A stretch of 64,000 nt of DNA from Saccharibacillus sacchari DSM 19268 (GCF_000585395.1 NZ_KK073875.1:3026177-3090176), one strand, 5' to 3'; positions 35,434-44,628 are shown, counted from the first letter of the stretch. Notes: a model not told the origin generated them from the letters alone. Program-made: numbers and translations.

Positions 35434-36908
35434 GCCGCGGTCCGAAAGTCGCCATCGTCGGCGGCGGCATCGGGGGACTGACGGCTGCCCTGCTGCTCAG
35501 CAAGCAGGGGGCCGAAGTGACGCTGCTCGAAGCACGGGATCGCCTCGGCGGGCGGATCGCGTTCGAGCGCGACGAAGGCGATGTTCGCCGAATCGACCAA
35601 GGCCCGACCATTGTGCTGCTGCCGGAAATGCTGCTGTCGATTTTGGAAGAAGGCGGGGTCGAGCGGGAACGCATCAAGCTGATCGAGTCCGACCCGCTGT
35701 ACCGGATTCATTTCTCGGACGGACAGGTCATGACCAAGCGCAGACATCCCGAGCATCAGGCCAAAGAAATCGATCGCTTGTTTCCCGGAGAGTCGGAAGC
35801 GTACATGCGGTACATGAACCGCACGCGCGAATTGTACCCCGACGCGCAAAAGGCGGTGCTGGAACGGACCTTTCCGCGCAAGCGGGACTTTTTTACCCCG
35901 CGCCAGATCCGGATGCTCGGTCAGCTTCAAGCCCATCGAAGCGTCAGGGGAGCTGCCGCCCGATACTTCCGAAGCGATAACCTGATCGATGCCTATTCGC
36001 TTCAGTCTCTGTATATCGGGGGACAACCTACCGGAACGCCGGGGGTATACTCGATTCTGCCGTACGCGGAGCATGAATTCGGCATTTGGATGATCGAAGG
36101 CGGTTATGCCCGTCTTCCGGTCATTTTGGAGGAAGAGCTTCATTCGCGCGGCGTCGAGATCCGACTGAATACGCGCGTCGAGCGTTTAGAGGTTGAAAAG
36201 GGACGTTGCACGGGTATTGTAGTGGGTGGCGTACGTGAAGAATATGATGCCGTGCTGTTCAACGGGGACTTCCCGGGCATCTTGCCGCTGCTTGAAGGGC
36301 ATCCGGAAGCTACCCGGCGGAAAAAGCCGTATCAACCTTCTTCCGGGTGCGTGCTTGTCTTTATGGGGGTATCCAAGCGGTGGGAAGATGCGGCGGCGCA
36401 TCAATTTTTCCTGCCGGACAGTCTGAGCGACAGTTTGCAAGCCGTTTTCGAACGAGGCATGATTCCGGCGAATCCGTCTTTTTACGTATTCAATCCGGTC
36501 GTGCTCGACCCCGATGCCGCGCCGGAAGGCGAAAGCGTACTGTACTTCTTGATTCCCGCTCCCGACGCTTCGCGCATCGCCTGGTCCAAAGAAGGCCGGC
36601 GGCTGGCGCGCAAGGTGCTTCGGGCTGCCGAGGAACGAGGGTTTTCGGGGTTGCGCGAATCGATCAAGTGGATCAAGCTGCGCACGCCCGAGGACTCGAA
36701 AGCGGACGGCAACTATGTCGGAGGCAGTTTCGGCATTGCCCCGATCCTTGCGCAGTCCGGTCCGTATCGACCGCAGCCGAAACCTTTTAAAACGATTGAC
36801 GGACTTTATGCGGCGGGGGCTTCCGTGCATCCGGGCGGCGGAGTGCCGATCGTGATGCAGGGAGCGAGAATGGCCGTAAATCAGCTTTTGGAGGAGTGGA
36901 ATCCATGA
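35430..36908 (+). CDS. CrtN family carotenoid desaturase/oxidase, second of three
   Basis: FAD-dependent oxidoreductase of 492 residues. N-terminal VAIVGGGIGGLTAALLLSKQG and LGGRIAFE bind FAD; DQGPTIVLLPEM, LQSLYIGGQPTGTPGVYSIL and the end AGASVHPGGGVPIVMQGARM follow the pattern of S. aureus CrtN. It starts at GTG 35430, overlapping the previous stop in GTGA with AGGAG upstream, so it is translationally coupled. Its end overlaps the next gene as ATGA. It probably shares desaturation of the C30 chain with the first enzyme or acts as the CrtNc-type partner known from some Bacillales clusters. Confidence 0.87.
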   Translation: MSRGPKVAIVGGGIGGLTAALLLSKQGAEVTLLEARDRLGGRIAFERDEGDVRRIDQGPTIVLLPEMLLSILEEGGVERERIKLIESDPLYRIHFSDGQVMTKRRHPEHQAKEIDRLFPGESEAYMRYMNRTRELYPDAQKAVLERTFPRKRDFFTPRQIRMLGQLQAHRSVRGAAARYFRSDNLIDAYSLQSLYIGGQPTGTPGVYSILPYAEHEFGIWMIEGGYARLPVILEEELHSRGVEIRLNTRVERLEVEKGRCTGIVVGGVREEYDAVLFNGDFPGILPLLEGHPEATRRKKPYQPSSGCVLVFMGVSKRWEDAAAHQFFLPDSLSDSLQAVFERGMIPANPSFYVFNPVVLDPDAAPEGESVLYFLIPAPDASRIAWSKEGRRLARKVLRAAEERGFSGLRESIKWIKLRTPEDSKADGNYVGGSFGIAPILAQSGPYRPQPKPFKTIDGLYAAGASVHPGGGVPIVMQGARMAVNQLLEEWNP

Positions 36909-37777
36909 ACGAACAAATTATGCAGCAATGTGAAGAAACGATGCGACGGGGATCGTCTTCGTTTTACCACGCCTTCCGCGATTTGCCTGAACGCAGGCGG
37001 CATGCCGTCTACGTGATCTATGCGTTTTGCCGGCTGATCGACGATAGCGTGGATGAACCGGAGACGTCGCCGTTTACGATCCATGAATTGAGAGAACGGT
37101 TTTTGAATTTGGAACAGGCAGAGGGACATTTTATCTGGCCTGCGCTGCGTTGGTTGTTCACCAGCTTCCCGAACCTCGGTCGACAGCCGTTTTTGAATCA
37201 AATGGACGGTCAGCTCTCCGACTTCACGCTGCTGCGTTACGAGACGATGGATCAGCTGGAACACTATTGCTATCTGGTGGCCGGAACGGTGGGCGAGATG
37301 CTGCTGCCGGTACTGCGAGACGATCTGCATGCAGAGGCGGCGGAAGCCGGAATTGCTTTGGGTAAAGGCATGCAAATCGTCAATATCATTCGCGATGTGG
37401 GAGAAGACTTGCGCCGGGGACGGCGTTACATTCCGGCGGAGCTGATGCGTCGTCACGGATATACGGACGAGGATCTGGACAACGGAGTGATCGATGCGCG
37501 CTTTGTCGCCATGATCGACGAACTGCACGGCCAGGCGGCGAAGTGGTTCGCGAAAGGGTTGTCCAACCTGGAGACGTATCCGAAGCGCAGCGGATTGGCG
37601 GTCGCCTTGGCCGCGGCGTTCTACGGCGCGATCTTCGATCAGGTGCGCCGCAACGGATATGACGTGTTCAATCGCCGCGCGATCGTGCCGGACGAGGAAA
37701 AAGGCATGCTGCTTATGAACGTGCTGACCGCTTTCGGCGCGATTGACGGGGCGGCGGATAGCGCAGCGGTATCGTGA
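36905..37777 (+). CDS. crtM: Squalene/phytoene synthase family, dehydrosqualene synthase type
   Basis: Enzyme of 290 residues that condenses two prenyl diphosphates head to head. Both Asp-rich magnesium sites are present: DDSVDE near residue 48 and NIIRDVGEDLRRGRRYIP near 168. In this gene context (CrtN and CrtP homologues) the product is most likely 4,4'-diapophytoene from farnesyl-PP; no GGPP synthase gene is in the cluster, which argues against C40 phytoene. ATG 36905 is 8 bases behind GGAGGAG and overlaps the previous stop. The next gene overlaps its stop as GTGA. Confidence 0.92.
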   Translation: MNEQIMQQCEETMRRGSSSFYHAFRDLPERRRHAVYVIYAFCRLIDDSVDEPETSPFTIHELRERFLNLEQAEGHFIWPALRWLFTSFPNLGRQPFLNQMDGQLSDFTLLRYETMDQLEHYCYLVAGTVGEMLLPVLRDDLHAEAAEAGIALGKGMQIVNIIRDVGEDLRRGRRYIPAELMRRHGYTDEDLDNGVIDARFVAMIDELHGQAAKWFAKGLSNLETYPKRSGLAVALAAAFYGAIFDQVRRNGYDVFNRRAIVPDEEKGMLLMNVLTAFGAIDGAADSAAVS

Positions 37778-38622
37778 TCGGCGATTTGGGGGAATATGCG
37801 GCGACAGAAAAGATAAGCATGCTTGATCGAACCGTCCGTATTTCGGGTATCGTGTTTTATTTCTGGATGTCGATCGGTCTGACTCTGATGTTGACGTTCG
37901 GCGTGCCGAATACGCTTGGTTTTTCGAATGCGTTGTTTCTGGTTTTTTATGCCGCGTATGCGTTCGTGCTGCTTCGTTTGGCGATGGAGCCGACGGCAGC
38001 CGAGGCTCGACGGCCGGGACGCCCTTTATTGCGCCTGACGCTGGGCGCAGTCGGAATATGGCTGGGCGGTATGGGAATCGAGTGGAGCGGCGTGCATACG
38101 GGTTGGCCGTTCGGAGGGTATCATTATTCGTGGATTCTGGGTCCGCATCTGTTCGGCGTGCCGATCACGTTAGGTTTGGCTTGGATTGCGGTGATCGGCA
38201 GCTCGGCCTTGATTGCGGGACCGGGAAGACCGACACTGCCGGGACGATTATGGAAAGCCGTGCAGATCGGGACCTGGACGGTGTTGATCGATTTTGTGCT
38301 CGATCCCGCCGCCGCGTCGCGCGGTTTCTGGCACTGGAGCGGGGAAGGCGGCTTTTACGGGATTCCGTGGAGCAACTTCGCCGCCTGGTTCGTGGTAGGG
38401 GCAATTTTGTCTTTGCTTCTGCCGCAACGGATTCCGAGCCGCCGGACGTTGCTGCTCGGTTTAAGACTTTATCAATTTATTTTGCTGATGTTCGGCCTGA
38501 TCGCTTTGCAAGACGGGCTGTACGGTCCCGTCTGGATTGCCGCGGCCGGCATCGTGCTTTCGGAGGCCCAAGTTCGTTATGATATCCGCAGAGCAAGCTC
38601 CGGCGTTTCGCGCGCTGTTTGA
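37774..38622 (+). CDS. cruF: CruF-type carotenoid hydratase (carotenoid biosynthesis membrane protein)
   Basis: Polytopic membrane protein of about 282 residues of the CruF/bisanhydrobacterioruberin hydratase family, which adds water to the end double bond of a linear carotenoid to give a tertiary hydroxyl. Family marks are GIEWSGVHTGWPFGGYHYSWILGPHLFGVP, IDFVLDPAAASRGFWHWSGEGGFYGIPWSNFAAWFVV, with several conserved His, Trp, Asp and Glu (each quoted in part only). GTG 37774 overlaps the crtM stop; ATG 37819 is an alternative. In the pathway it would create the hydroxyl that the glycosyltransferase uses. Confidence 0.87.
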   Translation: MIGDLGEYAATEKISMLDRTVRISGIVFYFWMSIGLTLMLTFGVPNTLGFSNALFLVFYAAYAFVLLRLAMEPTAAEARRPGRPLLRLTLGAVGIWLGGMGIEWSGVHTGWPFGGYHYSWILGPHLFGVPITLGLAWIAVIGSSALIAGPGRPTLPGRLWKAVQIGTWTVLIDFVLDPAAASRGFWHWSGEGGFYGIPWSNFAAWFVVGAILSLLLPQRIPSRRTLLLGLRLYQFILLMFGLIALQDGLYGPVWIAAAGIVLSEAQVRYDIRRASSGVSRAV

Positions 38623-39331
38623 TTTTTATAATCGTCGTTACCTGCTGCCTCGCGCCTTTCGTTCCGTGGGATTATACGGAACGCTGGACGCCGGGATTGA
38701 ACGGGAACGTCCTGTTTTGTACATAGCCAATCATAGCTCATGGTGGGACGGTCTGCTGCTGTATCATCTGTGGCGTCGCAGCGGCGAACACAATCACTAT
38801 GTCATGATGGATGAAGCGCAGTTGTCGGAATACCGTTTTTTTCGCAAACTGGGTGCTTATTCGGTGGATAAAAGCGCTGCCGGGGCAAGCCGCGCTTCGC
38901 TTCGATACACCGAGCGGCTGCTGGGCGAAGGGGCGAGAGTATGGCTTTTTCCGCAAGGGGATATTCGTCACTTGGAGAGCCGTCCGCTGGAATTGCAGCG
39001 GGGAGCCGCCCATTTGCTCAGACGGGTACCGCATACGGCAGTCGTGCCGGTGACGTTCTATTATACGTCGGGCCTGCATTCCAAGCCGGAAGTGTCGCTG
39101 GTGGTCGGGCAACCGCTGATTCAAGATTGGGCGGCGTCGGACGGCGCGGCGACGACGCTGTTGTTGCACAGTCGGCTGACGGAGCAGCTTGACCGCCACC
39201 GCGGTTATGCGATTGCTGCGGTAAACGACCCGTCGCAGGCCAAGCTGCCCGACCGCGAGCTGCTGCGTACCGGCTTGTCCGTTAACGAAAAATATGACCG
39301 TTTGCGCAAAAAAAGGAGGCCCGCGCATTGA
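38579..39331 (+). CDS. PlsC-type acyltransferase of the carotenoid operon
   Basis: Membrane-associated acyltransferase of 250 residues of the lysophosphatidic acid acyltransferase family. The catalytic HX4D motif is NHSSWWDG near residue 46, and the acceptor-binding motif is LFPQGDIRH (EGT replaced by QGD). In this setting it most likely adds a fatty acid to the sugar of a glycosyl carotenoid, a job done by CrtO in S. aureus and by a PlsC-like protein in some Bacillus carotenoid clusters. ATG 38579 lies behind GGAGG and overlaps the end of cruF by 44 bases. A phospholipid role cannot be excluded. Confidence 0.85.
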   Translation: MISAEQAPAFRALFDFYNRRYLLPRAFRSVGLYGTLDAGIERERPVLYIANHSSWWDGLLLYHLWRRSGEHNHYVMMDEAQLSEYRFFRKLGAYSVDKSAAGASRASLRYTERLLGEGARVWLFPQGDIRHLESRPLELQRGAAHLLRRVPHTAVVPVTFYYTSGLHSKPEVSLVVGQPLIQDWAASDGAATTLLLHSRLTEQLDRHRGYAIAAVNDPSQAKLPDRELLRTGLSVNEKYDRLRKKRRPAH

Positions 39332-40467
39332 CTCTCACCTGGATTCTGACTGTCGTTTGCGCACTGCTGATCGCTCAACTGATTTTCGTGCTGCTCAATG
39401 CGAAGGCGCTGCCGGTTCCCGGCCGCCGCACCAAGCCGATTGAAGGCCGTCCGCTGGTCTCGGTACTGATTCCCGCGCGCGACGAAGAACGCAATATCGA
39501 AGACTGCCTGCGCCGTGTATTGGCTTCCGACGACTCGGAATTCCGGCTTGAAGTGATCGTGTACGATGACGATTCGAGCGACGACACGGGCGGGATCGTG
39601 CGCCGGATCGCGATGGAAGATTCGCGCGTCGGGTTGATGCAAGGCGGCGAACTGCCTTCCGGCTGGAAAGGCAAATGTTACGCCTGCCATAACTTGGCGG
39701 AACGCGCTTCGGGGAGCTGGTATCTGATGCTCGACGCCGACGTGAGGCTGGAACCGAAGGCGATTCGCGACACGCTGCGTTCGGGGCAGAAGAAAAAAGC
39801 CGGCTTGGTCACGGGGTTTCCCAAGCAGGTCACGGTGACGCCGCTGGAAAAGTTGGTCGTGCCGATGATGGAATTCGTCATCTTGTGCCACCTGCCGATC
39901 GCCATGGTGTCGCGCTCGCGCAGCGGCTTGTTTGCTGCCGCGCACGGCGCGTATATGCTGATTAAAAAGTCGGCTTACGAATCCGCGGGCGGCTATGAAG
40001 CGGTGAAGAACGAGATGGTCGACGATATGGCGATGGCGCGCGCGGTCAAGAAAGCCGGTTACAAAATGCTGCTGGCCGATATGAGCAAGCATGCCCATAT
40101 GCGCATGTACCATAGCGGGCGCGAAGTGTGGAACGGTTTCAGCAAAAACCTCTTCTCGGGTCTGGGCAAAAATTACTTGCTGCTGTCGGGGTTGCTGATC
40201 TGGTACATCGGCTTATACCTGCTTCCTCCGGTTGCCTTGCTCATCGGATTGTTCTCGGGCAATATGCATCTGGCAGCTTTCAGCGGAGGCGCCATGCTGC
40301 TCGGCATGGCGATCAAAGCCGTATGCGACGCGCGCGGCGGCTTGACGGCCTGGCACGGCGTCTGGATCGCGGCGACGATTGCCTGCACGCTTGCGATTGC
40401 GCTATCGAGCGTGTTCGGCGGCTTGAGCGGTCAGGGGCATGAGTGGAAAGGGCGGCGTTACGGATGA
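39328..40467 (+). CDS. Family 2 glycosyltransferase, CrtQ-like
   Basis: Membrane-bound inverting glycosyltransferase of 379 residues. An N-terminal helix is followed by the GT2 core (LVSVLIPARDEERNIEDCL, VYDDDSSDDT, then DAD in YLMLDADVRLE, and the catalytic-base region around EMVDDMAMARAVKKAG), and then by three or four C-terminal helices. It resembles CrtQ, which links glucose to the carotenoid acid in staphyloxanthin synthesis. TTG 39328 is 8 bases behind AAGGAGG and overlaps the previous stop as TTGA. The predicted acceptor is the hydroxyl made by CruF or a carboxyl end group. Confidence 0.88.
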   Translation: MTLTWILTVVCALLIAQLIFVLLNAKALPVPGRRTKPIEGRPLVSVLIPARDEERNIEDCLRRVLASDDSEFRLEVIVYDDDSSDDTGGIVRRIAMEDSRVGLMQGGELPSGWKGKCYACHNLAERASGSWYLMLDADVRLEPKAIRDTLRSGQKKKAGLVTGFPKQVTVTPLEKLVVPMMEFVILCHLPIAMVSRSRSGLFAAAHGAYMLIKKSAYESAGGYEAVKNEMVDDMAMARAVKKAGYKMLLADMSKHAHMRMYHSGREVWNGFSKNLFSGLGKNYLLLSGLLIWYIGLYLLPPVALLIGLFSGNMHLAAFSGGAMLLGMAIKAVCDARGGLTAWHGVWIAATIACTLAIALSSVFGGLSGQGHEWKGRRYG

Positions 40468-40492
40468 ATCGAACAAGAATGGAGGCATGTTC

Positions 40493-41968
40493 ATGAGCCG
40501 CAAAGCGGTGATCGTCGGCGGAGGGCTGGGCGGATTGTCTTGCGCGATCGGCCTGGCCGTCGAAGGTTTTGACGTTACGCTGACGGAAAAGGAATCCATG
40601 CTCGGCGGCAAGCTGAAGCGCGTGGAGAAGTCCGGCTATCGCTTTGATCGAGGGCCGAGTACGATTACGATGCTGCATGCGTTTCGGCGTGTATTCGAGC
40701 GTGCGGGAAGACGGATGGATGATTATATCACGACGTATGAGTTGGAACCGCGCACGCGAAACGTCTTTTTTGACGGGACTACGGTAGATTTGAGCCGGGA
40801 TGCTTCCTGGATGCGTGAGCAGATTTCTGCTTACAGCCCTGAAGATGCTGTGCGGTATCCGGCATTTTTACAGGAAGCACGGCGTATATACGGGTTGGCG
40901 GACGGCCGCTTTTTGAATCGACTGATGCTTTCCACCCGAGAGAAGATCGATCCGCTGCTGCTTCGGGATTTTCTCAAAGTTCGTCCGACCACGACATTGC
41001 GCGCTTTGCTGGCTCGTTATTTCAGTCATCCGTATACGTTGGCGATGTTCGGGCGTTATGCGACGTATGTAGGGGCTTCTCCGCTGCGCGCGCCTGCGAT
41101 TTTTGCTATGCTGACGCATGTGGAAGCGGACTTGGGGATTCACGGCATTCGCGGAGGCACATACGGTCTGGTCGAAGGCATGGAGCGTCTGGCGAGAGAG
41201 TTGGGCGTCAAAATCCGGACCGATACGGAAGTGTTGTCGATCAAAGTTCGATCCGGGCGCGCCTACGGCGTGGAGACAACGGCAGGCGTCCTTGAAGCCG
41301 GCGAGATCGTATGCAACGGAGACTTGCTGACGACGGCTCGTTTGGTCCCGGATCGTCTGCGTCGCCGGAGCTCGTCCAGCCGCTTGGATACGTACGAGCC
41401 GTCTTTGTCCGGTTTCGTTTTGCTGGCCGGAGTGAAGCAGCGTTATGATTCTTTGCTGCATCATACGATGTTGTTTCCCGAAAAGCTGGAGAGCGAATTC
41501 GCGGACATTTTCGAGCGCAAGGTTGCGCCGGACGATCCGGCTCTGTACATTTGCAATAGCGGGTATTCGGAAACCGGCACGGCACCGGAGGGCGGAAGCT
41601 CTTTGTTCGTGCTCGCGAATGCGCCTTATTTGTCCGAATCCTGGGATTGGCAAAAGCAAAAGGAAACGTATGCGGACAAATTGGTTCGAATGTTGGAAAA
41701 GAGAGGGATCGGCGGTTTGGATACGGCAGAGGTATTGGAGCGTTATACGCCTGCCGACTTGCAGCGGGATACCTATGCGCATCGGGGAGCGATTTACGGC
41801 ATTTCGTCCAACACGCTTCGCCAGACCTTTTTCCGTCCCGGTAATCGCGATCCTGACGTGTCCGGATTATGGTACGTCGGCGGCACGGCGCATCCCGGAG
41901 GCGGCACGCCGCTCGTGACGCTGTCGGGCCAACTTGTCGCCGAACGGATTGCAAGCACGAAGGCATGA
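40493..41968 (+). CDS. crtP: CrtP/CrtNb-type carotenoid end-group oxidase, third CrtN-like
   Basis: FAD-dependent protein of 491 residues. It starts KAVIVGGGLGGLSCAIGLAV and has marks specific to the oxidase branch rather than to the desaturases: RYATYVGASPLRAPAIFAML, HRGAIYGISSNTL and YVGGTAHPGGGTPLVTLSGQ, which align well with S. aureus CrtP. Such enzymes oxidise a terminal methyl group of diaponeurosporene or diapolycopene to the aldehyde or acid. ATG 40493 is 7 bases behind GGAGG; ATG 40487 is too near. No aldehyde dehydrogenase gene is in the operon, so the acid step would need this enzyme or a gene elsewhere. Confidence 0.89.
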   Translation: MSRKAVIVGGGLGGLSCAIGLAVEGFDVTLTEKESMLGGKLKRVEKSGYRFDRGPSTITMLHAFRRVFERAGRRMDDYITTYELEPRTRNVFFDGTTVDLSRDASWMREQISAYSPEDAVRYPAFLQEARRIYGLADGRFLNRLMLSTREKIDPLLLRDFLKVRPTTTLRALLARYFSHPYTLAMFGRYATYVGASPLRAPAIFAMLTHVEADLGIHGIRGGTYGLVEGMERLARELGVKIRTDTEVLSIKVRSGRAYGVETTAGVLEAGEIVCNGDLLTTARLVPDRLRRRSSSSRLDTYEPSLSGFVLLAGVKQRYDSLLHHTMLFPEKLESEFADIFERKVAPDDPALYICNSGYSETGTAPEGGSSLFVLANAPYLSESWDWQKQKETYADKLVRMLEKRGIGGLDTAEVLERYTPADLQRDTYAHRGAIYGISSNTLRQTFFRPGNRDPDVSGLWYVGGTAHPGGGTPLVTLSGQLVAERIASTKA

Positions 41969-42057
41969 ATGTACGGAGCATGACAAAGTGCCCGCGCAAG
42001 AGTTGAGCAGGCCGGCATCGGCTTGTCATTATTAAGGAAGAAAAGAGGGGAGCGGCC

Positions 42058-43107
42058 ATGACGAGAGAGGAAGGGATTTCCGGCCCGTCGACCGGAGATC
42101 GAAAAAGCGAGCATGTCCGCCTGTGCCTGGAGGAAGAGGTAGCCGGCGTCGGCGTAACCACGGGATTCGAGCGGTATGTTTTCCGTCATAATGCGCTGCC
42201 GGAGCTGAACTTTGACGATATCGATCTCTCCGCCGAATTTGTCGGACGCGCGTTGCAAGCCCCGCTGTTGATCAGCTCCATGACCGGGGGAAGCGCAGGC
42301 ACGGGACGAATCAACGAGCGCTTGGCGGAAGCGGCGCAACTGCGCGGCTGGGCGATGGGATTAGGTTCGGTACGCGCGGCGGTGGAACGCGAGGATTTGG
42401 CGGAGACGTTTAAAGTCCGGCACAAAGCGCCGGATATTCCGGTCATCGCCAATCTGGGTGCCGTACAGCTGAACTACGGATTCGGTACGGACGAGTGCCG
42501 CCGCGCGGTAGAGATCGCGGAAGCCGACGCGCTGGTGCTGCATTTGAATAGCTTGCAAGAAGTCTTCCAACCGGAAGGGAATATGAATTTCGCGGATTTG
42601 CTGCCGAAGATCAAGCGCCTATGCCTGGAACTTGGCGTACCCGTCGGGATCAAAGAGGTCGGGTGGGGCATCGACGGAGAAACCGCCTTGCGCTTGGCGG
42701 AAGCCGGTATTGCATTCATCGACGCGGCAGGCGCAGGCGGCACCTCATGGAGCCAAGTGGAGAAATTTCGCAGCTCCGACCTGATGCGCCGCACGGCGGC
42801 CGAAGCCTTCGCGAGTTGGGGCACCGGCACCGCCGATTGCATCACCGAGATCCGCGCCGCACTGCCCGACCTCCCTTTGATCGGCAGCGGCGGCTTAAAA
42901 AACGGCGTCGATGCAGCCAAAGCCATCGCGCTCGGAGCGAACCTCGCAGGCGTCGGCCGCGCGCTCCTGGGCCCTGCCGTCGATTCCGTAGAACGCGCAG
43001 CCGCAGCCATGGAACAAACCGAATTCGAACTCCGCACCGTCATGTTCGGAATCGGCGCAGCCAATATAACCCAGCTTCGCGAAACGAAGCGATTGCTTCA
43101 TAAGTAA
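42058..43107 (+). CDS. fni: Type 2 isopentenyl-diphosphate delta-isomerase
   Basis: FMN- and NADPH-dependent enzyme of 349 residues that interconverts IPP and DMAPP, feeding farnesyl-PP synthesis. Recognisable parts are RKSEHVRLCLEEEV, LLISSMTGGSAGTGRINERLAEAA, ANLGAVQLNYGFG, HLNSLQEVFQPEGN (with the catalytic-site Gln and metal-binding Glu), VGIKEVGWGID and GSGGLKNGVDAAKAIALGA. The ATG follows GAGGGGAG. It is last in the carotenoid operon after an 89-base gap; its presence fits a need for more isoprenoid precursor. It lacks a clear terminator, and repeat copy C follows. Confidence 0.94.
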   Translation: MTREEGISGPSTGDRKSEHVRLCLEEEVAGVGVTTGFERYVFRHNALPELNFDDIDLSAEFVGRALQAPLLISSMTGGSAGTGRINERLAEAAQLRGWAMGLGSVRAAVEREDLAETFKVRHKAPDIPVIANLGAVQLNYGFGTDECRRAVEIAEADALVLHLNSLQEVFQPEGNMNFADLLPKIKRLCLELGVPVGIKEVGWGIDGETALRLAEAGIAFIDAAGAGGTSWSQVEKFRSSDLMRRTAAEAFASWGTGTADCITEIRAALPDLPLIGSGGLKNGVDAAKAIALGANLAGVGRALLGPAVDSVERAAAAMEQTEFELRTVMFGIGAANITQLRETKRLLHK

Positions 43108-43149
43108 TTCTTGAGCACCTTTCAAGATATGCCGCAATAAATGAAGAAT

Positions 43150-43192
43150 TAGTGCCTTATCAACACTAAAGGTACTAGAACTTGCCCTTCAC
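43150..43192. repeat. Possible remnant of palindromic repeat family 3
   Basis: GTGCCTTATCAACACTAAAG matches the left end of the family 3 element at 63257, and the following GTACTAG matches its right end. It looks like a copy with the middle lost. The 516-base gap 43108-43623 holds only this, repeat copy C and a small terminator. Confidence 0.5.
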
Positions 43193-43199
43193 CCTACAA

Positions 43200-43369
43200 A
43201 AAAATCCAACGTAACTGGAAGCGAGAAGACGAAGAGAGAAATTCAGTTCAAGACGCCTTTGAACTCGGAAAACTCCTTATTTAAATCCAATCCATTTTCC
43301 GAGTGAGACAGCGAATTGAACGAATTTTTCTCGCAGTCTTCTCGCTTCCCCCGCATACGTAACTTTTTC
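43200..43369. repeat. Long palindromic repeat, family 1, copy C
   Basis: Left arm 43200-43271 with CCAACGTAACTGGAAGCGAG; right arm 43294-43369 with GTCTTCTCGCTTCCCCCGCA and then TACGTAACTTTTT. GGAAGCGAGAAGAC and ACTCGGAAAA each have their complement in the other arm. Same orientation as copy B and about 90 percent alike by eye. Confidence 0.92.
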
Positions 43370-43377
43370 CACACCCC

Positions 43378-43408
43378 TAAGACCTTTTGCAAATTTGGTC
43401 TTTTTTTG
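43378..43408 (+). terminator. Small terminator behind repeat copy C
   Basis: AAGACC pairs with GGTCTT around TTTTGCAAATTT and is followed by seven T. It could end the carotenoid operon transcript after it has read through the repeat. Confidence 0.65.
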
Positions 43409-43623
43409 CGCATGCCAGCTAGATTATTGTGGCAAATAATGTATGATTCTATATATAGAAAAATCCCGACTCTTTGGATAGAACCTTCCATTGCGTCGAC
43501 TCCATCCCCGGTTCAACCCCATTCGCGCACCATTCCCGAACACATCATGAAAGCGGGCCTGAGCAGGTGGAGGGCAACTTTTTTTGAGCCATCTATTACG
43601 CATTTTCGGAAGGGGAATACGTG

Positions 43624-44628
43624 ATGATTAGATTACCGGCAGAACGGTTGAAACAGATTGAATTTTCGGGAATCACCGAGGAATTGCTTGCGCTTTTGAA
43701 AAGAAACGAGCATCACTTTTCCAATATCGTAGATCGACTGGTGGATGATTTGTACCGCCATATCATTGCCCAGCCCGAATTGGTGAAGATCATCAACGAG
43801 CGCACGACCGTGGATCGCCTCAAGCATTTGCAGCGGGGATACTATATGTCGATGTCCGACGGGTTGATCGACGAGAAATACATCGAATATCGTCTGTTTA
43901 TCGGGCGTGTGCATTCCAAAATCGGATTGACCAGCGATTGGTTCTTGGGTACTTATCTCAAATATATCGACTTGTCCGCCGAGTATCTGAGTACGGAAAC
44001 GCAGGAATGGCGCGAATTGGTGCAGGCACTGACCAAAGTGTTCAACCTGGACGCTCAATTGGTGTTGGAAGCTTACGAAGAAGACGAGAAGAATAAAATC
44101 CGCGCCATGGCTGACCGGCAAAAGACGATGATCGAAGGGGTCAGCCATGCGGTTGTGCAATTGGCCGAGATGATGAGCATTTTGCAGGGGAACAGTCGAG
44201 AAATGGCAGAGAAAGCACGCGAAACGGCGACCAATCAGGTTCAGACCAGCCAGCAGCTCCAAGAATTAAGGGGAGAAATCGAACAAGTGAAAGAAGTCGG
44301 CAGCATGATGGGGCGCTTTTCGACACAGACGCATATGCTGGGACTGAATGCGGCGATCGAAGCTTCACGAGCGGGCGAGCAAGGACGCGGATTTAATATC
44401 GTAGCAGCTGAAGTGCGTAATTTGGCAACCAAATCGAAAGAATCGCTTCAGCAGATCGATAGCAAACTGAACGTGATCTTCAAGTCGTTGAATGATATTC
44501 GGGCGACCTCGGTACGCAATACCCGTTTCGCCGAAGAACAAGCGCTTGCCTCTCAAGAGTTGGAGTCGTTCGTGAGCAGCATTGCCAGACTGTCGCAAGA
44601 ATTGGATGAATTGCGCCGTCAGGTCTGA
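43624..44628 (+). CDS. hemAT: HemAT-type globin-coupled aerotaxis transducer
   Basis: Soluble sensor of 334 residues. Residues 1-155 form a globin-coupled sensor domain close to B. subtilis HemAT: NERTTVDRLKHLQRGYYMSM, then FIGRVHSKIGLTSDWFLGTY, where His97 aligns with the proximal heme ligand. Residues about 165-334 are a methyl-accepting signalling domain with the hairpin tip GLNAAIEASRAGEQGRGFNIVAAEVRNLA. There is no membrane segment. It would bind O2 and signal to CheA. It is shorter than HemAT-Bs (432) because the signalling coiled coil is shorter. ATG 43624 follows GGAAGGGG. No other che gene is adjacent. Confidence 0.9.
   Translation: MIRLPAERLKQIEFSGITEELLALLKRNEHHFSNIVDRLVDDLYRHIIAQPELVKIINERTTVDRLKHLQRGYYMSMSDGLIDEKYIEYRLFIGRVHSKIGLTSDWFLGTYLKYIDLSAEYLSTETQEWRELVQALTKVFNLDAQLVLEAYEEDEKNKIRAMADRQKTMIEGVSHAVVQLAEMMSILQGNSREMAEKARETATNQVQTSQQLQELRGEIEQVKEVGSMMGRFSTQTHMLGLNAAIEASRAGEQGRGFNIVAAEVRNLATKSKESLQQIDSKLNVIFKSLNDIRATSVRNTRFAEEQALASQELESFVSSIARLSQELDELRRQV

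Noticed and set aside
43316-43624. Small reading frame of 102 codons starting in repeat copy C
   Set aside because: It begins in the palindrome, crosses a terminator and has no ribosome site or homologue.
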